A stretch of 64,000 nucleotides of DNA from Streptomyces niphimycinicus (GCF_018883605.1 NZ_JAHLEM010000049.1:1-64000); one strand, 5' to 3'. Shown: positions 9,277-18,389, counted from the stretch's first letter. Translations and numbers: made by a program. Notes: generated by a model from the letters alone, not told the origin.

Positions 9277-9392
9277 GATCACCCCGACCAGCCCGATCAC
9301 CCCGACCAGCCCGATCACCCCGACCAGCCCAACCCCGACCACCCCAACCCCGACCACCCCGACCACCCCGACCACCCCGATCACCCCGAGAA
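9277..9392. repeat. Tandem repeats, 18-base unit then about 9-base unit
   Basis: Three near-perfect copies of GATCACCCCGACCAGCCC are followed by shorter GACCACCCC-type units up to the GAGAACCCC end. No reading frame over it resembles a known protein. Confidence 0.85.
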
Positions 9393-9562
9393 CCCCCACA
9401 GGGTCCGTCGTACCAGCGGCTGACCCCCTCGCCCCCTCCGTACTGCGTTCTCAGTAGCCGGAAGTGTCGGCAGGCGCATGACGACACGACCGCCCCCTCC
9501 CAGCGAGCCTGGACGGACAGTCGGCACCAGATGTTCGGCACCAGATGTGGAGACCTCCTGCC

Positions 9563-11938
9563 GTGGCTACTTTCCTTTACCGAGTGGGCCGTCTGGCCTT
9601 CCGGCGACGCTGGTACGTCGCCCTGGTCTGGGCGGCCGTGCTGGCTGCCGTCGGGCTGGGCGCCCTCAAGGCTCCGGGAGCCTCCGACGACGGGTTCTCC
9701 ATGCCGGGCATCGAGGCCCAGAAGGCGTTCGACCTGATGGAACAGCGCTTCCCCGGAACCTCCGCCGACGGCGCGACCGCCCGGGTCGTCTTCGTCGCGC
9801 CGGGCGGTGAGAAGGTCACCGCCGCCGAGAACAAGCGGGCCGTCGAGAAGGCCGTGGCCGACCTGGCCGACGGCCCACAGGTCGCGAGTGCTGTCGACCC
9901 GTTCCAGGCGAAGGCCGTCAGCAAGGACGGCTCGACGGCGTACGCGTCCGTCACCTACAAGGTCGCCGCCAACGACCTCACCGACGCCGGCAAGACCCGT
10001 CTGGAGCGGGCCATCGACACGGCCCGGGACTCCGGGCTGACCGTCGAGGCGGGCGGAAGCGCGATGGACGACGGTGCCGGGCCCGGCGGCGTGGCCGAGG
10101 TGATCGGGGTCGCGATAGCCGCCGTCGTACTGCTGGTCACCTTCGGTTCGCTGGCCGCCGCCGGACTGCCGCTGCTGACCGCCCTCATCGGCGTCGGCGT
10201 GAGCATGGCCACCATCCTGACCCTGTCCCAGGCGCTGGGCCTGTCCACGACGACCGGCACCCTGGCGATGATGCTGGGCCTCGCGGTCGGCATCGACTAC
10301 GCCCTGTTCGTCGTCTCCCGCTACCGCGAGGAACGCGCCAAGGGCCGTGTGCCGCAGGAGGCGGTCGGTCTGGCGGTCGGCACGGCCGGTTCCGCGGTCG
10401 TGTTCGCCGGGCTCACCGTGGTCATCGCGCTGGCCGGACTCGCGGTGGTCGGCATCCCGATGCTCACCAAGATGGGCCTGGCCGCGGCGGGCGCGGTCGT
10501 CGTCGCCGTACTGATCGCGCTGACGCTGGTCCCGGCGTTCCTCGGGTTCTGGCCGAACGCCGTGCTCCGGCGGCGGGCCCGCAAGACCGGACGGATCGAG
10601 GAGGAGGGCACCCGGAACAACGGGGGCAGCCGCTGGGCGCGGTTCGTACTGCGGCGTCCGCTGCCCGTGCTGCTGCTCGGCGTGGTGGGCCTCGGAGCCC
10701 TCGCGGTGCCGATGACGGCCCTGCAACTCGGCATGCCCGGGGACGAGGCCAAGTCGACCTCCACCACCGAGCGCCGGGCCTACGACGCGCTCGCCGAGGC
10801 GTTCGGGCCGGGCTTCAACGGGCCGCTGACCGTCGTCGTGGACGCGAAGGGGGACGCCGGCGCGAAAGGGGACGCCGGCGCGAAAGGGGCCGACGGCGCG
10901 AAGGGTGCCGCCGACGCGAAGCGCGCCGCCGAAACCGTCGCGAAGCGGATCGGCGGCACCGAAGGCGTCATCTCCGTCTCCCCGCCCCGCTTCAACCAGG
11001 CCGGTGACACGGCCGTCTTCCAGGTCGTGCCGGCCACGTCGCCGACCGACGAGAAGACCAAGGACCTGGTCACGACCATTCGGGGCGAGCGGCCGGGAGT
11101 CGAGTCCGAGACCGGGGCGACCTTCGAGGTCACGGGCACCACCGCGCTGAACATCGACATCTCCGACAAGGTGCAGGCCGCGCTGATCCCTTATCTGGTC
11201 GTCGTCGTGGGCCTCGCGATCGTGCTCCTGCTGGTGGTCTTCCGGTCCCTGCTCGTCCCGCTGAAGGCGGCCCTCGGCTTCCTGCTGTCGGTGCTGGCCT
11301 CCCTCGGCGTGGTCGTCCTCGTCTTCCAGCAGGGCCATGGCGCCGGACTCCTGGGCGTGGAACAGACCGGCCCGATCATGAGCCTGATGCCGATCTTCCT
11401 GGTGGGCATCGTCTTCGGCCTGGCCATGGACTACGAGGTGTTCCTGGTCTCGCGGATGCGGGAGGCGTACGTCCATGGCGAGAGGCCCGGCGAGGCGATC
11501 ACCTCCGGCTTCCGGCACAGCGCCCGCGTGGTGGTGGCCGCCGCGCTGATCATGATCGCGGTGTTCGCCGGGTTCATCGGCGAGAGCGACTCCATGATCA
11601 AGATGATCGGGTTCGGACTCGCCTGCGCCGTCCTGTTCGACGCCTTCGTCGTACGGATGGCGATCGTGCCCGCCGTGCTCGCCCTGCTCGGCGACAGGGC
11701 CTGGTGGCTGCCGAAGTGGCTGGACCGGCTGCTGCCCAACGTCGACGTGGAGGGCGAGGCCCTCAGCCGCCGACAGGAAGCGGGCCAGGAAGCGGGCCGG
11801 GCAGCGGACCAGGGAACAGACCCGCAAGCCGACCCGGAGGCGGACCCGGAGGCCGACCCGGAAGCGGACCCGGAGGCGGACCCGGAGGCGGGCCCGCATC
11901 CGGCCGGGACGCCCGGCCGCGAAGTGGCCCGTACCTGA
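9563..11938 (+). CDS. MMPL/RND-family transporter
   Basis: A 791-residue membrane protein of the MMPL class, which exports lipids or drugs using the proton gradient (family knowledge). It has an N-terminal helix, a first extracellular loop, five helices with GLAVGIDYALFVVSRYREER, a second loop, and a second set of helices with GLAMDYEVFLVSRMREAY. Both halves keep the G...DY proton-relay signature. The second loop carries a collagen-like insert (GDAGAKGDAGAKG and relatives), and the C-terminal tail has repeated DPEA units. I use GTG 9563 because GGAG lies 10 bases upstream; ATG 9545 has no ribosome site. A kinase/regulator pair follows on the same strand. Confidence 0.88.
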   Translation: MATFLYRVGRLAFRRRWYVALVWAAVLAAVGLGALKAPGASDDGFSMPGIEAQKAFDLMEQRFPGTSADGATARVVFVAPGGEKVTAAENKRAVEKAVADLADGPQVASAVDPFQAKAVSKDGSTAYASVTYKVAANDLTDAGKTRLERAIDTARDSGLTVEAGGSAMDDGAGPGGVAEVIGVAIAAVVLLVTFGSLAAAGLPLLTALIGVGVSMATILTLSQALGLSTTTGTLAMMLGLAVGIDYALFVVSRYREERAKGRVPQEAVGLAVGTAGSAVVFAGLTVVIALAGLAVVGIPMLTKMGLAAAGAVVVAVLIALTLVPAFLGFWPNAVLRRRARKTGRIEEEGTRNNGGSRWARFVLRRPLPVLLLGVVGLGALAVPMTALQLGMPGDEAKSTSTTERRAYDALAEAFGPGFNGPLTVVVDAKGDAGAKGDAGAKGADGAKGAADAKRAAETVAKRIGGTEGVISVSPPRFNQAGDTAVFQVVPATSPTDEKTKDLVTTIRGERPGVESETGATFEVTGTTALNIDISDKVQAALIPYLVVVVGLAIVLLLVVFRSLLVPLKAALGFLLSVLASLGVVVLVFQQGHGAGLLGVEQTGPIMSLMPIFLVGIVFGLAMDYEVFLVSRMREAYVHGERPGEAITSGFRHSARVVVAAALIMIAVFAGFIGESDSMIKMIGFGLACAVLFDAFVVRMAIVPAVLALLGDRAWWLPKWLDRLLPNVDVEGEALSRRQEAGQEAGRAADQGTDPQADPEADPEADPEADPEADPEAGPHPAGTPGREVART

Positions 11939-12067
11939 TACGACCACCCTGCCCACCCCACCGACCGGGGCCACCCGTGGCGAACGCCATGGGCGGTCCC
12001 GGCAGCCGTTCGCGCGGGGAGCGGGGAAACGGTCACGATGGCCCGAGAGCAACGACCGGAGAGCCCG

Positions 12068-13396
12068 ATGAGCACCAGCCTTGAGCGTTACACGGACCGT
12101 TTCGAGCACTACGCCGACCGTTACCCCCGTGTCGTCGACGTGGCGCTCGTCCTGGCACTGATGGGCGGTGCGACCCTCGGCAGCAATCTCAGCCTGCCCG
12201 GCGCCAACCCACCCGACCAGGACAGGACCGCCGTCGTCCTCATGGGCGTGTCCTGCCTCGCCCTGCTGAAGTACCGCAGCCATCCGCGCACCGCCGTCGT
12301 CGTGACCGCGGTCTGCACCGTGATCGCGATCTCGCGGGGGTATCTGCTCACCCCCCTGCTGCTGGGCCCCGTCATGGCGGCGCTCTACTGGCTGGCCACG
12401 CTCAGCGACCGCAAGACCACCCGCGTCTTCGGCGTCACCACCATGGTGGCGCTGATGGCCGCGGCGGTGTTCGCCGACTCCATGGACGGCCTCCCCCTGC
12501 TGCTCAGGACGATCGGCCCCTTCTTCTGGCTGATGCTGCCGCTCGCCGCGGGCAACATGACCCGGCTGCGGCGCGTCTACCTGGCATCGGTGCAGGCCCG
12601 CGCCGAACACGCCGAGCGCACCCGGGAGGAGGAGGCCCGGCTGCGCGTCACCGAGGAGCGCATGCGCATCGCCCGCGAGCTGCACGACGTCGTGGCCCAC
12701 CACATGGCCCTGGCCAACGCGCAGGCCGGTACGGCCGCCCACCTCGCGCTCACCAGCCCCGAGCAGACGAAGAAGATCCTCACCGACCTGACCGGCACCA
12801 CCTCCTCCGCGCTGCGCGAGCTGAAGGCCACGCTGGGACTGCTGCGCCAGAACGACGACCCGGCCGCCGCGTCGCTGGAGCCGTCCCCCGGCCTCGCCCG
12901 GCTGCCCGAACTGGTCTCGGCGTGTGCGTCCGCGGGGCTCGCCGTCACGGTCACCACGACGGGGGAGCCCCGCCCGCTCTCCCCCGGGGTGGACCTGACC
13001 GCGTACCGGATCGTGCAGGAGGCGCTCACCAACGTCTCCAAGCACGCCGCCGCGGACGCCGCACACGTACGCATCGCCTACGCCGGATCCCGCCTGCTGA
13101 TCACGGTCAGCAACGACGGCCCGGACGCCATGGGCAGCCCGGACGCCACGGGCACCACCGCTGCCGCCGAGCCCGGGCCGAACCGGGGCTTCGGCGTCAT
13201 GGGCATGCGCGAACGCGCCCACACCATCGGCGGCGAACTCCGTGCGGGCCCCCGCCCGGAAGGCGGCTTCGAGGTCACCACCGCACTGCCGCTCCAGCCC
13301 TCGGCACCCGAGACGCCACCCCAGGCGGCGCCCGAAGCGGCCCCCCAGGCGGCCGCAGCGGCCACAGACGTTCCAGCAGCAGGAGAAGAGTCATGA
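12068..13396 (+). CDS. Sensor histidine kinase (HisKA_3/NarL-partner type)
   Basis: A 442-residue kinase. Four to six membrane segments occupy residues 25-160, then a coiled linker and the HisKA_3 dimerisation helix ERMRIARELHDVVAHH with the phospho-accepting His near 206. The N-box EALTNVSKH and the G-rich segment GFGVMGMRERA follow, so the ATPase domain is intact. The C-terminus is an Ala/Pro/Glu-rich tail. ATG 12068 has GGAGAG upstream. Its stop overlaps the response-regulator start by four bases, so they form a two-component pair. The pair lies 129 bases after the MMPL gene and may respond to envelope stress or exported compounds; the signal is unknown. Confidence 0.88.
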   Translation: MSTSLERYTDRFEHYADRYPRVVDVALVLALMGGATLGSNLSLPGANPPDQDRTAVVLMGVSCLALLKYRSHPRTAVVVTAVCTVIAISRGYLLTPLLLGPVMAALYWLATLSDRKTTRVFGVTTMVALMAAAVFADSMDGLPLLLRTIGPFFWLMLPLAAGNMTRLRRVYLASVQARAEHAERTREEEARLRVTEERMRIARELHDVVAHHMALANAQAGTAAHLALTSPEQTKKILTDLTGTTSSALRELKATLGLLRQNDDPAAASLEPSPGLARLPELVSACASAGLAVTVTTTGEPRPLSPGVDLTAYRIVQEALTNVSKHAAADAAHVRIAYAGSRLLITVSNDGPDAMGSPDATGTTAAAEPGPNRGFGVMGMRERAHTIGGELRAGPRPEGGFEVTTALPLQPSAPETPPQAAPEAAPQAAAAATDVPAAGEES

Positions 13397-14073
13397 CCAT
13401 CAGGGTGCTGCTCGCCGACGACCAGGCCCTGCTGCGGGCCACCTTCCGGATACTGATCGACTCCTGCGAGGACATGACGGTGGTCGGCGAGGCATCGGAC
13501 GGCGCGGAGGCGCTGGAACTGACCCGCGCCCACCACCCCGACATCGTCCTCATGGACATCCGGATGCCGGGCACCGACGGTCTCGCCGCCACCTCCGCGA
13601 TCTGCGCCGACCCGGAGCTGGCCGCCACCCGCGTCCTCATCCTGACGACGTTCGAGACCGAGGACTACGTCGCCCAGGCGCTGCGCGCCGGTGCCAGCGG
13701 CTTCCTCGGCAAGGACGTCACCGCCGACGCCCTGCTGGCCGGTCTGCGCACGGTGGCCTCCGGCGAGGCGCTGCTGTCACCCGCCGCGACCCGCACCCTC
13801 ATCACGAACTTCCTCATGTCCCCCGCCCCCGACACCCACCTCGCGCCCCCGGAGCGCCTGTCGGAGCTCACCGGCCGTGAGCGCGAGGTGATGGGCCTGG
13901 CCGCCGAGGGCAGGTCCAACACCGAGATCGCCGAGATCCTCACGCTCAGCCCGCTGACCGTGCGCACCCATATCCACCGCGCGATGACGAAGCTGGGCGC
14001 CCGCGACCGCGCCCAACTGGTCGTCATCGCCTACCAGACGGGCCTGGCACAGGCGGCTCCGCCCGCACCGTGA
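13393..14073 (+). CDS. NarL/LuxR-type response regulator
   Basis: A 226-residue regulator. The receiver domain begins MTIRVLLADDQ, with the phosphorylated Asp near 55 in IVLMDIRMPG and the conserved Thr and Lys in LTTFE and LGKD. The C-terminal LuxR HTH spans about 155-215 (LTGREREVMGLAAEGRSNTEIA, TVRTHIHRAMTKLGARDR). It is coupled to the preceding kinase by an ATGA overlap. The likely targets are this operon and perhaps the MMPL gene. Confidence 0.9.
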   Translation: MTIRVLLADDQALLRATFRILIDSCEDMTVVGEASDGAEALELTRAHHPDIVLMDIRMPGTDGLAATSAICADPELAATRVLILTTFETEDYVAQALRAGASGFLGKDVTADALLAGLRTVASGEALLSPAATRTLITNFLMSPAPDTHLAPPERLSELTGREREVMGLAAEGRSNTEIAEILTLSPLTVRTHIHRAMTKLGARDRAQLVVIAYQTGLAQAAPPAP

Positions 14074-14075
14074 CC

Positions 14076-14134
14076 GCCGAGGCCGAGGCCGAGGCCGAGG
14101 CCGGTGTCACGGTGTCACGGTGTCACGGTGTCAC
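14076..14134. repeat. Two adjacent short tandem repeats (GCCGAG and GGTGTCAC)
   Basis: A six-base unit GCCGAG repeats over 14076-14102, and then GGTGTCAC repeats exactly four times (14103-14134). They lie between the convergent response-regulator and PhzF genes, where slippage would be tolerated. Confidence 0.85.
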
Positions 14135-14157
14135 GCGTCGGTGTTTCGCACCGCGCC

Positions 14158-15093
14158 TCACCCGCTCTGCGGGATCCGGACGGCCTGCCCGCTGACCCGC
14201 ACCCGGGGCTCGTCGGGCGTGACGTCGAGCAGGAGATCGCTGGGGCGGCCCATGCCCTCGCCCTGGCGGATACGGACCCGGGTCGGGCCGTCGACCAGGC
14301 CGAGAGCCCGCAGATAGCCGCCGAAGGCGGCGGCCGCGGCGCCGGTGGCCGGGTCCTCGACCACCCCGCCGACCGGGAACGGATCGCGGGCGTGGAAGAC
14401 GAAGCCGTTCGTAACGCCGTCCGCCGAGCCACGCGCGGAGCCGTCCCCCGCCTCGCGCCACACCAGATGCACCGTCGTCCAGCCGTGCCGCCGCATCACC
14501 GCCTCCAGCGCGTCGTAGTCGTAGTCGAGGTCCGCCAGCCGCTCGCGGGTGGCGGCGGCGAGGACGAGGTGGTCGTTGCCCGCGAAGGCGACATGCGGGG
14601 GCAGGGCCGGGTCCAGGTCGTCCGCGGACCAGCGCAGCGCGGCCAGCGTCGGTTCGACCTCCGTGCCCGGGTCGGCGGGGCGCGACCGGGTGGGAACGCT
14701 GGTGAGCGTGGCCCGGGACGGGCCGTCGCCGTCGCCGTCACCGTCGGCCGTGGTCTCGACGCGGATCTCGCCCGAGGCGGTGTCGAAGACCAGCTCGCCC
14801 GGGCCGTCGCGGTCGGCGAGGGCGACGGCCGTGGCGATGGTGGCGTGTCCGCAGAAGGCGACCTCGGCGAGCGGGCTGAAGTACCGCAGCCGGTAGCGGC
14901 GCGCGGCCTCGTCCCGCTCGGTGATGAACGCGGTCTCCGAGTAGCCGACCCGTGCGGCGACGGCGGTCATGGCCGCGTCGTCGTCCGCGAGGGCCGCGGC
15001 GTCGAGGACCACACCGGCGGGGTTGCCGCCGTCGGGGTGGGTGGTGAAGGCGGAGTAGTGCAGAACGTCGATGTCCGTCGTGGGTGCCGTCAT
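14158..15093 (-). CDS. PhzF-family isomerase-like protein
   Basis: A 311-residue protein of the diaminopimelate-epimerase fold. It opens with VLHYSAFTTHPDGGNPAGVVLD, has YSETAFI (the position of the catalytic Glu) near 54, and SPLAEVAFCGHATIATA near 75-90, with a second GGVVEDPATGAAAAAFGGYL block in the C-terminal half. PhzF acts in phenazine synthesis, but many homologues, including stand-alone ones like this, have unknown substrates; no other phenazine genes are nearby. The start at 15093 is preferred; a GTG nine bases earlier is possible. A LysR regulator diverges from it across about 107 bases and may control it. Confidence 0.82.
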   Translation of the reverse strand: MTAPTTDIDVLHYSAFTTHPDGGNPAGVVLDAAALADDDAAMTAVAARVGYSETAFITERDEAARRYRLRYFSPLAEVAFCGHATIATAVALADRDGPGELVFDTASGEIRVETTADGDGDGDGPSRATLTSVPTRSRPADPGTEVEPTLAALRWSADDLDPALPPHVAFAGNDHLVLAAATRERLADLDYDYDALEAVMRRHGWTTVHLVWREAGDGSARGSADGVTNGFVFHARDPFPVGGVVEDPATGAAAAAFGGYLRALGLVDGPTRVRIRQGEGMGRPSDLLLDVTPDEPRVRVSGQAVRIPQSG

Positions 15094-15200
15094 GCCGTCC
15101 ACCGTTCCACCGCGGCCGGTATCGCGTCCAACGATTCCTTTCGCTGGAGGCGATCGAGAAACCCGATGGAGCCAGGTGGGGGCTGCCTATCCTGACCGTC

Positions 15201-16100
15201 GTGGACACACGACTCCTGAGGACGTTCGCGGCGCTGGCGAGAACCGGCAGCTTCACCGCGACCGCCGCCGATCTCCATCTCGCCCAGTCCACCGTCACCG
15301 TCCAGATACGCACCCTGGAACGGGAACTGGGCACCCGCCTCTTCGACCGGCTGCCGTCAGGCGCCCTGCCGACCAGCGCCGGCCGCCGGCTGCTGAAGGA
15401 GGCCGAGGAGGTGCTGGACGCCGAGGCCCGGCTGCGCGCGGTGGCGGCGGCCGGAAACGGCGACGGCGCGGACGGCACGGTGGAGGGCCCCGTCGCCCTC
15501 GGCGCGGGCGAGTCCCTCTGCGCCTCGCACCTCCCCCGCGTGATCGCCTCCCTGCGCCGCAGCCACCCCGGTATCGACCTCCACCTCCACCCCGCGGGCA
15601 CCGCGGCGGCCGTCGAGGGCCTGCGTACGGGCCGGCTCGACCTCGCCCTCCTCCTCGAACAGGAGGTGACCGACGCCGACTTGGTCGCCCGCCCCATCGC
15701 CCGCGAACCCCTCGTCTACCTCGCCGCCCCCGGCCATCCGCTGGCCGGCCGCGAGGCGGACTGGGACGAACTGGCCGCGCAGAGCTTCTTCGTCCACGAA
15801 CAGGGCTGCTCCTACAGCGACCACCTCGTCCGCACCCTGCTCACCCTCCCCGGCCCGCCACCCCGCCTCACCCGCTTCGGCAGCATCGAGGCCGCCCGCT
15901 CCTGCGTCGCCGCCGGGCTCGGCCTGACGCTGCTGCCCCGCGCCACGGTGGAACGCCAGCTCGCCGACGGCCAACTCGCCGAAGTCCACGGCCCACCCAT
16001 CCCCCCGGTGCCCGTGCACCTCACCCGGCACCGCCGCCGCTGGACCAGCCCGGCGGCGCGGGCGGTGGCGGACGAGCTGACGCGGTTGCTTCCGGGGTGA
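15201..16100 (+). CDS. LysR-family transcriptional regulator
   Basis: A 299-residue LysR protein. The N-terminal HTH is LLRTFAALARTGSFTATAADLHLAQSTVTVQIRTLE, followed by a linker helix and a substrate-binding domain beginning near residue 90. GTG 15201 places the usual 3-5 residues before LLRTF, so the longer upstream open frame is not used. The Asp/Gly-rich NGDGADG hinge near 90 is slightly unusual. It is divergent to phzF-like and probably regulates it and itself through LysR T-N11-A sites in the shared 107 bases. Confidence 0.87.
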   Translation: MDTRLLRTFAALARTGSFTATAADLHLAQSTVTVQIRTLERELGTRLFDRLPSGALPTSAGRRLLKEAEEVLDAEARLRAVAAAGNGDGADGTVEGPVALGAGESLCASHLPRVIASLRRSHPGIDLHLHPAGTAAAVEGLRTGRLDLALLLEQEVTDADLVARPIAREPLVYLAAPGHPLAGREADWDELAAQSFFVHEQGCSYSDHLVRTLLTLPGPPPRLTRFGSIEAARSCVAAGLGLTLLPRATVERQLADGQLAEVHGPPIPPVPVHLTRHRRRWTSPAARAVADELTRLLPG

Positions 16101-16112
16101 GCCGTGGGGGCG

Positions 16113-16163
16113 CATCCAGCCCGTCCGGCGATTGAGGACACGCCCGAAGGGCGTCCGGGGTCA
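16113..16163. repeat. Streptomyces-type extragenic repeat with hairpin (candidate bidirectional terminator)
   Basis: The run CCAGCCCGTCCGGCGATTGA resembles the extragenic sequence found many times in Streptomyces genomes (recalled, not searched). It carries a stem ACGCCC-GAA-GGGCGT (16140-16154) followed by a G-rich stretch. It lies between the convergent LysR and flotillin genes. Confidence 0.6.
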
Positions 16164-16217
16164 GGGGAGCGGCCCGCCGCAGCCGTCACGACCCGCCGGA
16201 CGCCCCCGGGACGCCCC

Positions 16218-17366
16218 CTAACGGACCTCGACCGCGCCGTCGTCCGCCCCGCCCTGTCGCTTCGGCTTCGGCTCGTCCTGCGGCCCCGGCGTGCCCATGT
16301 TGCGCCGCACCGCGTCCAGGATGGTCAGCCCCTGGCCGACCAGGCCCGCCGCGATCTCGCTCAGCCCATCGGCCCCGTTGAGGACGTTGACGTTCGCCCC
16401 GGACAGCCCGGCGGCGGCCTCCTTGACGATCTGCGGAAGCTGGTCGATCAGCATGCGGTCGAGCGCCACCCGGCCGTGCGAGGCCGCCGCCTCGGCCTGG
16501 ATCTTCATCCGCTCCGCCTCGGCCATGGCCACGACCCGGATCCGCTCGGCCTCCGCCTCCGCCGGTTTCACGATCTCGGCCACGAGCTGCTGCTGCCGCA
16601 GATCGGCCGCCCGCTGGGCCAACTCGGTCCGCGCCGCCAGCACTTCCCGCTGGGCGTGTGCCTCCGCCAGCGGCCCCGCCTGGGCGGCCTCGGCCTGGGC
16701 GCGGTCCACCTCGGCGGTGTACTGGGCCTGGACCACCGCCGTCTGCCGCGCGTACTCGGCCTGGTTGCGCGCCGCCTCCTGCTCCGCCTCGGCCGATGCC
16801 TGGCTGGCCTGCGCCTGGGCGATCTGGGCCTGCCGCTGGATGGCGGCCTTGTGCGGGGCGGACATCGCGTCGATATAGCCGGTGTCGCCGTCGTCGATCG
16901 ACTGGATCTGCAACGAGTCCACGATCAGACCGATCTTCGCCATCTCCGCCTTGGAGGTGTCCAGCACCTCGGTGGCCAGCTTCTGCCGCTCGGTGATGAT
17001 CTCCTCGACCGTCATCGAGCCGATGATGGACCGCAGATGGCCCGCGAAGATCCGGCCCGTCAGCACCGCCATCTGCTCCTGGTCGGAGAGGAACCGCTGC
17101 CCCGCGTTGACGATGGACTCGGTGTCATTGCCCACCTTGAACGCGATCACCGAGCGCACCGTCAGCGTGATGCCCTGCCGGCTGACGCACTTCTCCTCGA
17201 CCTCCGCCTCACACATCGCCAGCGTCAGGAAGCGGACCTTGCGGAAGACCGGAAGCACGAACTTGCCGTGCCCGGTCACCACGCGAAACGGCGCACCCCC
17301 CTGCCCACGCCTGCCCCCCGAGATCAGCATCGCCTGGTCGGGTGCGGGCACGCGGTAACCGAACAT
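16218..17366 (-). CDS. Flotillin-like SPFH/band 7 protein
   Basis: A 382-residue protein. The N-terminal SPFH domain (MFGYRVPAPDQAMLISGG to about residue 180) is followed by a long Ala/Glu/Gln-rich coiled coil with EAEAERIRVVAMAEAERMKIQAEAAA repeats, and a C-terminal segment LSEIAAGLVGQGLTILDAV as in flotillins. Such proteins scaffold ordered membrane patches (family knowledge). There is no obvious N-terminal membrane helix, so attachment may be peripheral. ATG 17366 has GAGGAGA upstream. The small partner gene starts upstream on the same strand with an 11-base gap, so they form an operon. Confidence 0.87.
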   Translation of the reverse strand: MFGYRVPAPDQAMLISGGRRGQGGAPFRVVTGHGKFVLPVFRKVRFLTLAMCEAEVEEKCVSRQGITLTVRSVIAFKVGNDTESIVNAGQRFLSDQEQMAVLTGRIFAGHLRSIIGSMTVEEIITERQKLATEVLDTSKAEMAKIGLIVDSLQIQSIDDGDTGYIDAMSAPHKAAIQRQAQIAQAQASQASAEAEQEAARNQAEYARQTAVVQAQYTAEVDRAQAEAAQAGPLAEAHAQREVLAARTELAQRAADLRQQQLVAEIVKPAEAEAERIRVVAMAEAERMKIQAEAAASHGRVALDRMLIDQLPQIVKEAAAGLSGANVNVLNGADGLSEIAAGLVGQGLTILDAVRRNMGTPGPQDEPKPKRQGGADDGAVEVR

Positions 17367-17377
17367 CCTTCGTCTCC

Positions 17378-17629
17378 TCAGCCGGCGCCGCCGGCCGTGC
17401 CGGACGACGCGTTCAATGGATCGGTCCACTCGATGACGTCGACCTGGCGGGAGCCACGGAAGTCGATCACGAGGACGGACGCGCCTTGGGGCAACGGGTC
17501 GGCAGACCAGGCGAGGAACGTCTCCGAACCGCCTCTGACCCGCACCAGGACCTCACCGGGACCACCGGCTCCCCGGGTGCCGAGTACCAGCACCCCGGTG
17601 CAACCGATCACAGGATCATCCGGTGTCAT
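17378..17629 (-). CDS. Small NfeD-like/OB-fold partner of the flotillin
   Basis: An 83-residue protein. The core VLVLGTRGAGGPGEVLVRVRGG...GASVLVIDFRGSRQVDVIEW matches the short beta-rich domain that accompanies flotillin genes (NfeD-like partner, e.g. YqiJ/YqiK and YuaF/FloT pairs). No membrane helix is seen. It precedes the flotillin gene by 11 bases in the same operon. Confidence 0.7.
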   Translation of the reverse strand: MTPDDPVIGCTGVLVLGTRGAGGPGEVLVRVRGGSETFLAWSADPLPQGASVLVIDFRGSRQVDVIEWTDPLNASSGTAGGAG

Positions 17630-17747
17630 ACGGCGGCCGCCCCCCAGTCGTTCCGCTGCTGAAATCCGACGTTAGACCGTTTTCCCGGCGCCGGATACGG
17701 TTGTGCGCTGCGAGGACCGGATGAACCGCCACCCGCGCGGATGGCCG

Positions 17748-18389
17748 CTACGAGGTGGCGTCCTTGGCTTCGGTGTCGGTGTCGGTGTCGGTGTCGCCCT
17801 TGGCGTCCGCTTCGGCCTCGCCGTCCGCCGAGTCCTCGAAATACGCGTCGAGCACCGCGTCGAGCTCCGCCGTCCATTCCTTGAGGAACTTACGGGCGGG
17901 TGCCTCGACATCGGCCGTGTACCAACGCCGGTTGGTCGTATAGACCGTGATCCCGAAGCGCTTCCCGAACCGCGGGGAGTCGACCTCCACCGCGCCGATC
18001 TCGTCCCATCCGAACTCGGCCTTCTCGCCGTCGAGTTCGAACACGACACCATGGCGTCCGGCCCGGATCGCACCGCGCCGGTCGGACACGTCGAAGGTGA
18101 CGCCGCCGTCCTCCTCCTCGCCGTCCTCCTTCCCTTCCGCTTCCTCGCCGTCGTCGTCCGCTTCCCCGTCGGACCCGACGTCGCCCTTCGCATCGGCTTC
18201 GTCGTCGGACTCCGCCTCGGCGTCGGCGCCTTCTCCCTCGGCGCCCTTCACCTGGTCGGCTTCGTCCTCGGCGGTGACTTCCTCGGGCGGCCGCTCTGCT
18301 GCGTTGTCCGGTGCGTCCTCCTCCACTTCGGCAGGGCGCGGGGACGTCAGGCCGGGGACATACCCCGGATCCGTCCCGGCTGTGTGCAT
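17748..18389 (-). CDS. Very acidic protein with a C-terminal PH-like fold region, unknown function
   Basis: A 213-residue protein. The N-terminal half is an Asp/Glu/Ala low-complexity tract. A compact domain follows (about 95-185: RRGAIRAGRHGVVFELDGEKAEFGWDEIGAVE ... FGITVYTTNRRWYTADVEA), then another acidic tail with DTDTDTDT. The domain resembles small PH/YokE-like sheets. No signal peptide is seen. The start is uncertain because no strong ribosome site precedes ATG 18389 and the frame is open upstream. It lies alone, on the same strand as the flotillin operon. Confidence 0.66.
   Translation of the reverse strand: MHTAGTDPGYVPGLTSPRPAEVEEDAPDNAAERPPEEVTAEDEADQVKGAEGEGADAEAESDDEADAKGDVGSDGEADDDGEEAEGKEDGEEEDGGVTFDVSDRRGAIRAGRHGVVFELDGEKAEFGWDEIGAVEVDSPRFGKRFGITVYTTNRRWYTADVEAPARKFLKEWTAELDAVLDAYFEDSADGEAEADAKGDTDTDTDTEAKDATS

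Larger units (their letters stand above)
9043..9562. other. 520-base spacer with AT-rich stem-loop and Pro/Thr-type tandem repeats; no gene called
   Basis: The spacer holds an inverted repeat around an AT-rich island (annotated separately), about 150 bases of pyrimidine-rich DNA and a block of tandem repeats. Translations of the open frames are Pro/Thr/Arg low-complexity peptides without family resemblance, so I do not call a gene. The promoter of the MMPL gene should be near its right end. Confidence 0.6.

Noticed and set aside
9277-9392. CRISPR array
   Set aside because: The repeats are contiguous tandem units without spacers, and no cas genes are present.
9143-13222. A minus-strand open frame of more than 1300 codons over the MMPL and kinase genes
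   Set aside because: It lies opposite strongly supported genes and its translation is Gly/Arg/Gln-rich low complexity without domains; long shadow frames are normal at this GC content.
14158-15093. Phenazine biosynthesis locus because of the PhzF-like gene
   Set aside because: No other phz genes are near and PhzF-fold proteins are widespread with other roles.
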